A DNA stretch of 16,866 nt from JAUXEH01 sp965533275. Lineage in GTDB: Bacteria > Acidobacteriota > Aminicenantia > Aminicenantales > Aminicenantaceae. The position numbers were made by a program, and so were the translations under genes. Below, piece after piece: positions 6,756-12,900 of the stretch. The stretch lies in NCBI GenBank assembly GCA_965533275.1, contig CBESWG010000061.1:1-16866 (forward strand), written 5' to 3'. Numbering within the stretch: the stretch's first letter is position 1; every line of letters starts with the position of its first letter. The notes beneath the pieces are model-generated. The model worked only from the letters and a program-made list of their open reading frames with translations, did not search any database and was not told the DNA's origin.

Positions 6756-8195
6756 ATGGCGGAGCAGCGGATTGTGGAGGGAGGCCTGGGATGGGATGCC
6801 CCACTCCTGGCCCTCGAAGAGAGGCACCGGTCCTGGCGCGGCCTCCCCATCGGACAGAGGCGGGCAGCGATCCGGAAGCTGCGGGCCTTGGTGTCGCGAG
6901 AAGCGAGGCCGATCGCGGAAGCCATATCCCAGGAGCGCGGGCGGGCCCTGATGGAATCCCTGTCCCAGGAGGTGCTCGCAGTCCTGGAGATGGCCCGCTT
7001 CAGCGAGAAACACATGCCGCGCTGGCTCGCCCCGCGTAGGGTATCCTGCTGGAGCCCCGGCTTCTGGCAGAAGAAGACGCGGCTGCACTTTGAACCGTTG
7101 GGAACCGTGCTGGTACTCGCTCCCCGGAACTTCCCGTTTTCTCTGGGCCTGATGTCGCTGATCTATCTGGCCCTGGCCGGGAACTCCGTCCTGCTCAAGC
7201 CGGCCGAGGAATCCTCGCTGGTTGGCCCCTGGCTGGCCGACCTGCTGCGCAGGTCAGGGCTGGAGGAGGCCGGAGCCGCTGCTGTTTTTTCCGGCGATGC
7301 AAAGGTAGGGGCGCGGCTGGTGGAACATCCGGCCATCCGGAAGGTCTTTTTCTTCGGGGGACGGGCGGGTGGCGCTGCTGTGAATGCGCTGTGCGCCCGG
7401 CATGCCAAACCCCGCGTCCTGGAGATGGGTGGGGGGAGTGCGGCTTTTGTGGGCCGGGAGGCGGACCTGGACCTGGCGGCCACAGGCCTTGCCTGGAGCT
7501 CTTTCTATACCCGGGGCCAGTCGTGTGTGGCGACCGAGAGGATCTGTGTGGAGCAGGAGGTCGCGGGGGAGTTCTGTGAGCGCTTCGTCCGCAGGGTCGA
7601 GGCCCTTGCTTTGGAGCCGGGGAACTGTGCGGGCCCTCGTGTCTACGCTCCACAGGAGATCGACCGATTCGAAGATCTAATCGCAGATGCTCGCTCCCAT
7701 GGAGCCGTGGTTCCCACGGGAGGTAAGCCCCTCCAGCCTGAAAACTCGGGACATGGAGCATGGCCTCCTACCGTCATCACGAATGCCGCGTCACACATGA
7801 AGGTATTCAGAGAGGAGATATTCGGGCCCCTGGTGGCCATCGCGCCCGTCCCACAGCTGGAGGATGCCGTGGACGATTTCAACCGGAGGGGCCTGGACCT
7901 GGGCGCCTCAGTCTGGACCAGGGACGGGCGCAGGGCCCTGCGGCTGGCCGGCTCCCTTCAGAGCCGCATGATCTGGACCAACGATTCCAGCTTCGGCCTT
8001 CCAGGCCTGCCTTGGGGAGGACAGGGCAAGACCGGGCAGGGGAGCCTGTTTTCCAATTTTTCCCTGCATGAGGCCGTGCAGAGTCGCTGGATCTCCTCCC
8101 ATCCGGGATGGAGTTCCCGCCCCAGGTTCTGGTGGCATCCCTACACGCCTTTCAAGGAGAAGGTCCTGCTTTCCCTGGCCCGCTACCGCTATTAG
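6756..8195 (+). CDS. Aldehyde dehydrogenase family protein (class 3-like)
   Basis: A 479-residue NAD(P)-dependent aldehyde dehydrogenase. The conserved residues are present: N125 in PRNFP, K148 in LLKPAEES, general base E223 in LEMGGG, nucleophile C257 in RGQSCVA, and EEIFGP at 353-358. The C-terminal stretch HPYTPFKEK and the basic tail resemble ALDH class 3 (fatty-aldehyde-type) enzymes, although no strong terminal membrane span is evident. It begins 12 bp after the fusion gene with AAAGGAGG at 6743-6750, so it is the last gene of the operon. Its natural substrate could be an aldehyde produced by or fed to the decarboxylase-like domain, or a fatty aldehyde. Both are inference. The gene is followed after 6 bp by a hairpin that may end the transcript. 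Confidence 0.9.
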   Translation: MAEQRIVEGGLGWDAPLLALEERHRSWRGLPIGQRRAAIRKLRALVSREARPIAEAISQERGRALMESLSQEVLAVLEMARFSEKHMPRWLAPRRVSCWSPGFWQKKTRLHFEPLGTVLVLAPRNFPFSLGLMSLIYLALAGNSVLLKPAEESSLVGPWLADLLRRSGLEEAGAAAVFSGDAKVGARLVEHPAIRKVFFFGGRAGGAAVNALCARHAKPRVLEMGGGSAAFVGREADLDLAATGLAWSSFYTRGQSCVATERICVEQEVAGEFCERFVRRVEALALEPGNCAGPRVYAPQEIDRFEDLIADARSHGAVVPTGGKPLQPENSGHGAWPPTVITNAASHMKVFREEIFGPLVAIAPVPQLEDAVDDFNRRGLDLGASVWTRDGRRALRLAGSLQSRMIWTNDSSFGLPGLPWGGQGKTGQGSLFSNFSLHEAVQSRWISSHPGWSSRPRFWWHPYTPFKEKVLLSLARYRY

Positions 8196-8201
8196 AGGCG
8201 T

Positions 8202-8273
8202 AGCCCTATTCAATATTCCTTCGCCAGGGACCCACCCAACCACCCCATGGGCTCAGGCATATAGAATAGGGCT
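8202..8273. repeat. Left hairpin carrying the 38-bp element in its loop
   Basis: Arms 8202-8216 and 8259-8273 pair over 15 bp with one mismatch; their outer ten bases are AGCCCTATTC and GAATAGGGCT. The 42-nt loop contains the 38-bp element (8219-8256), with core CCAGGGACCC...CCCCATGGG at 8224-8251. It starts 6 bp after the aldehyde dehydrogenase stop codon and could act as a 3'-end or terminator structure, though no T tract follows. Confidence 0.75.
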
Positions 8274-8534
8274 GGCGCTATGTGTTTTTGCCCTCTGCAT
8301 TATCTTAGTCCGCCTTCCAACCTCCGCCATCTCTCCACCCCAGCCTCCCGCCTAAAGCATAGTTTTGTGATTGCTATAGCGGAAAAAGTGGGGCTGAAGA
8401 TATGTGTCATCCTTTTTCAAGGATTAGTGGGAGGAGTCGGCGGCAAGGGGGGTCTTCGGCGACAACTGATCTGGAAGCACGTAACCATTGCCTTATTTCC
8501 GCTGTTTCAAATTAGAGTCGAAGTCGGTTGCTTC

Positions 8535-8606
8535 TGCCTTGTTCGTTCTGTCTGAACCCATGGGGTGGTTGGGTGGGTCCCTGGTGAAGACAGAGGGAAC
8601 AAGGCA
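8535..8606. repeat. Right hairpin carrying the inverted 38-bp element in its loop
   Basis: Arms 8535-8553 and 8588-8606 pair over 17 of 19 positions, with a sequence unrelated to the left hairpin arms. The enclosed element (8552-8589) is the reverse complement of 8219-8256, with 36 of 38 matches and a perfect 28-bp core at 8557-8584. In this orientation the core has runs of 4, 2, 3 and 3 G residues, so a two-tetrad G-quadruplex is possible. It ends 6 bp before the -35 box of the next operon. Confidence 0.75.
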
Positions 8607-8612
8607 ACCCTC

Positions 8613-8642
8613 ATGACAGAGCAGGAAGAGTTGTGCTAGAAT
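8613..8642 (+). promoter_or_regulatory. Extended -10 promoter for the pgeF-purC operon
   Basis: ATGACA at 8613-8618 matches five of six bases of the -35 consensus. After 18 bp, TAGAAT at 8637-8642 matches five of six bases of the -10 consensus and is preceded by TG at 8634-8635, an extended -10. Transcription would start near 8649, about 27 nt before the first gene. The right hairpin lies immediately upstream. Confidence 0.6.
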
Positions 8643-8675
8643 AGGCGGCGAAGCAAAACCCTGAGGATACCCCCG

Positions 8676-9134
8676 ATGGTCGATTGGAAACTGAACCTGG
8701 CAAATTATTTCGAGGAGATGCGCATCCTCCAAGAGAGCAAGCAGGAATCCATGGATAATTTCAACCAGTTCTGTGAATTCATTGTCGAGCCGGCTTTCGA
8801 GAGTCTGGAAGAGGAACTGAAACAGTACAGCATCCGGACTTCTGTCAAACGGCAGCGGGACCGGGCCATCACGCTCCACATATTCTTTCCCAAGTCGCGC
8901 ATAGAGAACCTTCAGTATATCATCCGGCTCCCCAAGAATTCCCTGGAACTGACCCTCCAGCTGAGGGTGAGGGGACGGAAGAACAGATCCAGCCCTTTCC
9001 AGGAGGCCGATCTGCCGTTCATGGAAAAGATCGCTCCTCGCGAAGTTTTAAAAATGGACAAATCGGCCCTCATCCAGGATGTGATCGAGCACTTCCGACA
9101 CTTCAATTTCGAGGCCTTCACTTCGCCGGATTGA
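8676..9134 (+). CDS. Hypothetical protein, 152 residues
   Basis: I do not recognise a family. The protein is soluble, charged and has no signal peptide or membrane span. The N-terminal half is probably helical and rich in Glu (about 10-60). The middle looks like alternating strands (TLHIFFP, YIIRLP, LELTLQLRV), followed by a basic stretch RGRKNR. The C-terminal region SALIQDVIEHFRHFNFEAF is probably helical and may be an interaction surface. The start has a weak purine-rich site (CTGAGGA near 8661-8667) and follows a good promoter by about 27 nt. It ends 6 bp before pgeF, so it is the first gene of that operon. Its codon use and GC content look like those of its neighbours. A small housekeeping accessory role is possible, but no function can be assigned. 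Confidence 0.75.
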   Translation: MVDWKLNLANYFEEMRILQESKQESMDNFNQFCEFIVEPAFESLEEELKQYSIRTSVKRQRDRAITLHIFFPKSRIENLQYIIRLPKNSLELTLQLRVRGRKNRSSPFQEADLPFMEKIAPREVLKMDKSALIQDVIEHFRHFNFEAFTSPD

Positions 9135-9140
9135 TCCATC

Positions 9141-9848
9141 ATGGGAGAGCGCCTCGGGGACCTTTTCTGCTCCTCTCCAGAATTTGCCAGCGAGCTTGAG
9201 GTCTGGCACGGCTTCGGGACGCGGGAGCTATCCCTGCCCGTCCTGGAGAAGGAGGCGGCCCAACGGGGCATGTGCAGCGTCTTTCTCGATCAGAAGCACT
9301 CGGACTCCACTCACATCCTGACAGGTCTTCCACCGGAGGGTCCGCTGGCAGGGGATGCCATGATGTCTGACCGGAGAGGGATCCTGCTGGTGATCCGGAC
9401 CGCCGACTGCCTTCCCGTGCTCCTCTCAGACAGGAAGCGGGGCGTGGTGGCCGCGGTCCACTGCGGATGGAGGGGCACCGCAATGGGGATCCTCCGGAAC
9501 GTGGTGCGCTCGCTGCACAAGGAATTCGGTTCCATCCCCGAAGATCTGACCGCGGCGCTGGGGCCCTGCATCGCCCAGGCCTGCTATGAGGTCGACGAGG
9601 ATGTCCGGAGCGCCTTTGCGAGGAGAGGTTATCCTGCGGACGTGCTCCGCCCGCTCCGCGATACACCTGGAAAACATCTCTTTGACCTCAGGGCGGCCAA
9701 CCGGTTCCAGCTGTCCCGAGCGGGTCTCAAAGAGGCCAATATTTTTTCCTTTAGCTGTTGCACGCATTGTGAAAAAAACCTATACTCTTACAGGCGGGAC
9801 GCACAGAAGGCAGGGAGACTCCTGAATTTCATCGGCAGGTGCCCCTGA
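9141..9848 (+). CDS. pgeF: Peptidoglycan editing factor / multicopper polyphenol oxidase-like (YfiH/LACC1 family)
   Basis: A 235-residue member of the YfiH/DUF152 family. Characterised members act on purine nucleosides (phosphorylase, deaminase) or remove mis-incorporated residues from peptidoglycan precursors; the older 'laccase' label is historical. The putative zinc ligands are visible: H53 in QKHSD, C90 in TADCLPVLL and H107 in AAVHCGWRGT. Further conserved cysteines lie in GPCIAQACYEV (143 and 148) and in FSCCTHC near the C terminus. Length is typical. The gene starts 6 bp after the preceding stop and has no strong Shine-Dalgarno sequence, so translation is probably coupled. Its place next to purC fits purine metabolism. 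Which activity it has here cannot be read from sequence. Confidence 0.88.
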   Translation: MGERLGDLFCSSPEFASELEVWHGFGTRELSLPVLEKEAAQRGMCSVFLDQKHSDSTHILTGLPPEGPLAGDAMMSDRRGILLVIRTADCLPVLLSDRKRGVVAAVHCGWRGTAMGILRNVVRSLHKEFGSIPEDLTAALGPCIAQACYEVDEDVRSAFARRGYPADVLRPLRDTPGKHLFDLRAANRFQLSRAGLKEANIFSFSCCTHCEKNLYSYRRDAQKAGRLLNFIGRCP

Positions 9849-9890
9849 CTCCCGGCAAATTCCTGTCCCGGTTTTGGTTTCGAGGCGAAT

Positions 9891-10781
9891 ATGAACGAAA
9901 ACCTGTCCGACACGAACATCCCGGAACTCAAGCTTTTTAAGAAGGGGAAAGTCCGCGAGGTCTATGAAGTGGAGGATCACGTCCTCATCGTGGCTTCCGA
10001 CCGGATCTCCGCCTTTGACTATGTGCTCCCTTCCCTCATCCCTGACAAAGGCAAGGTCCTGACCCAGCTCTCCAGGTTCTGGTTCGAGTACACGTCGCTC
10101 ATCTGTCCCAATCACATGGTGAGCACCGAGGTGGAGGAATACCCGTCCCAGCTGCGGAAACATGCGCCGCTCCTGGAAAAACGGTCCATGCTGGCGAAAA
10201 AGACCGAGGTCTTTCCCGTGGAGTGCGTGGTCCGTGGATATCTGACCGGGTCCGGATGGAAAGACTACCTTGCCAGCGGTAAGACCAGCGGTGTCAAACT
10301 GCCTCCCGGCCTCCAGCTGGGCGATCGCCTGGAAGAGGTCATCTTCACACCGGCCACCAAGGCAGAAGAAGGACATGACATCAACATCTCGTTCAAGGAG
10401 ATGCAGAAGCTCGTCGGGACGGAACTGTCCCAGAAGATAAAGAAGATCAGCATCGATCTCTACCAAAAGGCCTCGCTGCATGCCTTGTCCAAAGGCATCA
10501 TCATCGCGGATACCAAGTTCGAGTTCGGGATCTATGAGGGAGGGATCATGCTGGTGGATGAGATATTCACACCAGATTCCTCTCGTTTCTGGCCGGTCTC
10601 GACCTATTCCCCCGGACAATCGCAGCCCAGCCTGGATAAACAGTTTGTCCGGGATTATCTCGAGAGCACGGATTGGGACAAGCAGTCGGATCCCCCCCAA
10701 CTCCCGGACTCCATCATCGAGCAGACCGCGGAGCGCTACCGGGAGATCTTCCGACTGCTGACCGGCAAAGACGAGCTGTAA
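9891..10781 (+). CDS. purC: Phosphoribosylaminoimidazole-succinocarboxamide synthase (SAICAR synthetase)
   Basis: A cytosolic enzyme of de novo purine synthesis that joins CAIR and aspartate with ATP to give SAICAR. At 296 residues it matches the longer bacterial/yeast-like subclass rather than the roughly 237-residue E. coli type. Visible family motifs are KGKVREVYEV near 18-27, ASDRISAFD near 36-44, ECVVRGYLTGSGW near 105-117 and LVDEIFTPDSSRFW in the C-terminal half. The ATG follows GAGGCGA. The stop codon TAA overlaps the start of the next gene (TAATG), so the PHP gene is translationally coupled. Only purC of the purine pathway is present in this window. Confidence 0.96.
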   Translation: MNENLSDTNIPELKLFKKGKVREVYEVEDHVLIVASDRISAFDYVLPSLIPDKGKVLTQLSRFWFEYTSLICPNHMVSTEVEEYPSQLRKHAPLLEKRSMLAKKTEVFPVECVVRGYLTGSGWKDYLASGKTSGVKLPPGLQLGDRLEEVIFTPATKAEEGHDINISFKEMQKLVGTELSQKIKKISIDLYQKASLHALSKGIIIADTKFEFGIYEGGIMLVDEIFTPDSSRFWPVSTYSPGQSQPSLDKQFVRDYLESTDWDKQSDPPQLPDSIIEQTAERYREIFRLLTGKDEL

Positions 10782-11668
10782 TGTCCGGGTGTGTCGACCT
10801 GCATATTCATTCCCACAAGAGCAGCGATGGAGACCTTCCGGTCCAGCGTATCGTGCCCATGGCGCGGGAGGCGGGCCTGGATGCGATCGCCATCACCGAT
10901 CATGACACCACCGCTGCCTACCCCGAGGCAATCAGCCTGGGGAAAGAAGAGGGTGTGGAGGTCATACCCAGCATCGAGCTGACCACACGGTATGAAGGAC
11001 GGGAGTTCCATCTGCTGCTCCCCTTTATCGACTGGGAATCCCCCCTGCTCGTTTCGATTATCGTGAGGGTGAGAGAGGGGCGTTTTCTCGAGGCGCAGGA
11101 GCGGGTGAGCAGGCTCCGCGACCTGGGATTCGATCTGACGTGGGAGGAAGTGAAGGCGGAGTCGGCCCCCTTCGCACCCCTGGGAGTGACCATCGCCCAG
11201 GTCGTACTGCGAAAGGTAGGGGGGGGAGGGAGCGGGGATCCGGTTTTCGACCGCTATCTTCAAGGGGACAACGCCCTGATCGCTCCTTATGCATTCTACA
11301 AGGACTATTTTGCTGAGGGCCGGCCGGCATTTGTCCCGCGACGCAATATCAGCCTGCTCGAGGTGCTGGCGGAGGTGCCGGCTACCGGGGGAGTCCCCGT
11401 CCTGGCCCATCCCGGGGCGTCCTTTCAGCAGGTCACCCGGGAAGACCTCTGCGCCCTCAAGGCGGAAGGGCTGCAGGGCCTGGAGGTGTACACCTCCTAC
11501 CATGATGAGGAGGAGACGAACACGTATTCTGCTCTGGCCCTGGAATTCGACCTGGTCGCCACTGCCGGCTCGGATTTCCACGGCAGCATCAAGCCCCACA
11601 TCCCCTTCGGATCGCAGCGGAACGGGACGTATGCGATGGTCGAGGAATTGGAGAAAAGGAGGCCGTAA
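10781..11668 (+). CDS. PHP-domain metal-dependent phosphoesterase (TrpH/RNase AM-like)
   Basis: A 295-residue protein of the polymerase-and-histidinol-phosphatase superfamily. Metal-binding motifs are complete: DLHIH at 6-10, TDHDT at 39-43, E66 in SIELT, H77, H210 in AHPG, and GSDFHG at 263-268. The long insertion between H77 and H210 is as in the TrpH/YciV group, whose studied members are 5'-3' exonucleases on short RNAs or nucleotide phosphatases. A longer frame is open from 10673, but the ATG at 10781 is chosen because it starts immediately before the DLHIH motif and overlaps the purC stop as TAATG. Exact substrate is uncertain. Confidence 0.88.
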   Translation: MSGCVDLHIHSHKSSDGDLPVQRIVPMAREAGLDAIAITDHDTTAAYPEAISLGKEEGVEVIPSIELTTRYEGREFHLLLPFIDWESPLLVSIIVRVREGRFLEAQERVSRLRDLGFDLTWEEVKAESAPFAPLGVTIAQVVLRKVGGGGSGDPVFDRYLQGDNALIAPYAFYKDYFAEGRPAFVPRRNISLLEVLAEVPATGGVPVLAHPGASFQQVTREDLCALKAEGLQGLEVYTSYHDEEETNTYSALALEFDLVATAGSDFHGSIKPHIPFGSQRNGTYAMVEELEKRRP

Positions 11669-12205
11669 ATGGCGTTTAACTGGTTGGATATCGTCCTCTT
11701 GCTCATCCTGGTGACCGCCCTGATCCTGGGCATCATCAGAGGACTCGTGCGGCAGGTCGTCGGGATCCTGGCCGTGATCGTGGGACTCATCCTGGCGCTG
11801 GCGTTCTACTCTGTGGTGGCGAGCGCATTCAAGACCCTGATCAAGGATCAGGCCGTGGCCGGCTTCCTGGGATTTATCCTGATCTTCCTGACCGTGCTGA
11901 CCGCGGGCTGGCTGATCGGGCGCATGTTCTCGAAAGTCATCAAGGGGCCTCTCAAATTCCTCAACCATCTCATAGGGGGAGGGCTGGGGCTGCTCAAGGG
12001 TGCTCTGATCTGCGGGATCCTGGTCTTCGCCATGCTGGTATTCCCGGTCAGCAGCGAGGCTCTGAGGAGTTCGCTCCTGGCCCCGCCCTGCGTGGAGGTG
12101 ACACGGGGCCTCATCGATCTTATCCCCGAGGAATTGAAGGACGCATTTTCCGTCGCCTACGAAGATATTTTCAGCGAGGAGGGGGAGGATGTCACACGAA
12201 TATGA
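11669..12205 (+). CDS. cvpA: CvpA-family inner-membrane protein
   Basis: A 178-residue integral membrane protein with the CvpA pattern: NWLDIVLLLI at the N terminus, GIIRGLVRQVVG after the first span, and about four hydrophobic segments (near 6-26, 29-50, 63-85 and 103-125). The C-terminal cytoplasmic tail is acidic. In E. coli cvpA lies upstream of purF and is needed for colicin V export and envelope integrity; the molecular function remains unclear. The ATG directly abuts the PHP gene stop codon and has AAAGGAGG at 11655-11662. The linkage with purC recalls its association with purine genes in other bacteria. Confidence 0.88.
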   Translation: MAFNWLDIVLLLILVTALILGIIRGLVRQVVGILAVIVGLILALAFYSVVASAFKTLIKDQAVAGFLGFILIFLTVLTAGWLIGRMFSKVIKGPLKFLNHLIGGGLGLLKGALICGILVFAMLVFPVSSEALRSSLLAPPCVEVTRGLIDLIPEELKDAFSVAYEDIFSEEGEDVTRI

Positions 12206-12416
12206 GCGGTTGACCATCAATGCCAAGATGAAGCTGCTGGCCAAGGACCTCGTCGAGAACGAACTGCCCTTGCGGGACGCCTTGCGGGAATTTGAAAAGC
12301 TCTACATCCTGACCGCCTCCAAGAAATATAACGGCAACAAGACCCGGATGGCCCGGGCCCTGGGTGTCCATCGCAACACTCTGCACAACCTGTGCAAATC
12401 CCTGGATCTGGACTAG
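12189..12416 (+). CDS. Small Fis-type helix-turn-helix protein
   Basis: A 75-residue protein whose C-terminal half (about 34-75) is a Fis/NtrC-type helix-turn-helix: EFEKLYILTASKKYNGNKTRMARALGVHRNTLHNLCK, with the recognition helix around 58-70. The N-terminal half is short and helical, so it resembles a free-standing Fis-like nucleoid or regulatory protein rather than a sigma-54 activator, which would carry an AAA domain. It overlaps cvpA by 17 bp and has a strong purine-rich site (GAGGAGGGGGAGG) just before the ATG. It ends 33 bp before the first CIRCE operator of groESL, with no obvious terminator between, so transcripts could read through. Confidence 0.85.
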   Translation: MSHEYERLTINAKMKLLAKDLVENELPLRDALREFEKLYILTASKKYNGNKTRMARALGVHRNTLHNLCKSLDLD

Positions 12417-12449
12417 CCGGACCCAACCGCGCACTTGGAACCTGATGGA

Positions 12450-12476
12450 TTAGCACTCAATTTACCAGAGTGCTAA
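12450..12476 (+). promoter_or_regulatory. CIRCE operator 1 (HrcA site), perfect
   Basis: TTAGCACTC at 12450-12458 and GAGTGCTAA at 12468-12476 are separated by exactly 9 bp, the canonical CIRCE element bound by the heat-shock repressor HrcA. It lies upstream of the -35 box rather than over the start site. hrcA itself is not in the window. Confidence 0.95.
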
Positions 12477-12493
12477 TTTTTCACAAATTCTGC

Positions 12494-12522
12494 TTGACAA
12501 CAGGGGGGATATCCTCTATATT
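12494..12522 (+). promoter_or_regulatory. Sigma-70 promoter of groESL
   Basis: A perfect -35 hexamer TTGACA (12494-12499) is followed after 17 bp by TATATT (12517-12522), five of six bases of the -10 consensus. The start would be near 12529, inside the second CIRCE. Such a strong vegetative promoter fits repression by HrcA rather than an alternative heat-shock sigma factor. Confidence 0.88.
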
Positions 12523-12547
12523 AGCACTCGTACATCTAAACTGCTAA
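12521..12547 (+). promoter_or_regulatory. CIRCE-like operator 2 over the groESL start site, degenerate right arm
   Basis: TTAGCACTC at 12521-12529 is a perfect left arm. After a 9-bp spacer, AACTGCTAA at 12539-12547 matches seven of nine bases of the right arm GAGTGCTAA. It overlaps the end of the -10 box and the predicted start site, where HrcA binding would block initiation. The spacing between the centres of the two operators is 71 bp. Confidence 0.75.
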
Positions 12548-12579
12548 CAAGCAATAATCCTAATTTGGAGGTATTTATC

Positions 12580-12864
12580 ATGAAAGTTAAGCCTTTGTAT
12601 GACAGAGTGCTGCTCAAGCGGCTCGAAGAGGAGGAAGTGGTCAAGGGCGGGATCATCATCCCGGACACGGCCAAGGAAAAACCCCTGGAAGCGAAAGTGA
12701 TCGCGGTCGGCAATGGCCGTATCGATGGCGATAAGGTCATCCCTCTCGAGGTCAAGGCCGGTGACAAGGTCCTGATCGGAAAGTTCAGCGGCACCGATGT
12801 GACCGTCGATGGTGAAGAGCACGTGATCGTGCGCGAAGAAGAGATCTTGGCAAAGATCTCCTAA
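12580..12864 (+). CDS. groES: Co-chaperonin GroES
   Basis: A 94-residue GroES, the heptameric lid of the GroEL chaperonin in the cytosol. It starts MKVKPLYDRVLLKRLE and has the mobile-loop anchor GGIIIPD and the DGEEHVIVREEEILA C-terminal region. Length and motifs are standard. The ATG at 12580 has GGAGG at 12567-12571, 8 nt upstream; an in-frame TTG at 12565 overlaps that ribosome binding site and is rejected. Repressed by HrcA through the two CIRCE-type sites upstream. groEL follows after 36 bp. Confidence 0.98.
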   Translation: MKVKPLYDRVLLKRLEEEEVVKGGIIIPDTAKEKPLEAKVIAVGNGRIDGDKVIPLEVKAGDKVLIGKFSGTDVTVDGEEHVIVREEEILAKIS

Positions 12865-12900
12865 CCCAACAAATATTACGGTATCAAGGAGAGATTGAAA

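Larger units (their letters stand above)
8196..8675. other. Gene-free interval of 480 bp with paired inverted elements
   Basis: No convincing coding sequence is present. The interval holds two hairpins with the same loop sequence in opposite orientation (8202-8273 and 8535-8606), a less GC-rich middle (about 8280-8530) and a promoter at its right end (8613-8642). The middle contains short inverted repeats such as AGCGGAAA near 8380 with TTTCCGCT near 8495, and ATCCTT-TTTC-AAGGAT near 8409-8424. A 91-codon open frame at 8280-8555 has no family resemblance and runs into the right-hand repeat, so it is not called. Confidence 0.7.

Noticed and set aside
8280..8555. 91-codon + strand open frame in the gene-free interval
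   Set aside because: Poor start context, no recognisable motif and it ends in the right-hand repeat. Not enough to call a gene.
8196..8675. CRISPR array or integron attC site
   Set aside because: Only two copies, in inverted orientation, and no regular spacers. attC sites conserve their ends and vary in the middle, the opposite of what is seen here.
10736..12244. 502-codon antisense open frame
   Set aside because: It runs opposite three well-supported genes (purC end, PHP, cvpA), has no domain signature and a Gln/Asp/His-rich shadow composition.
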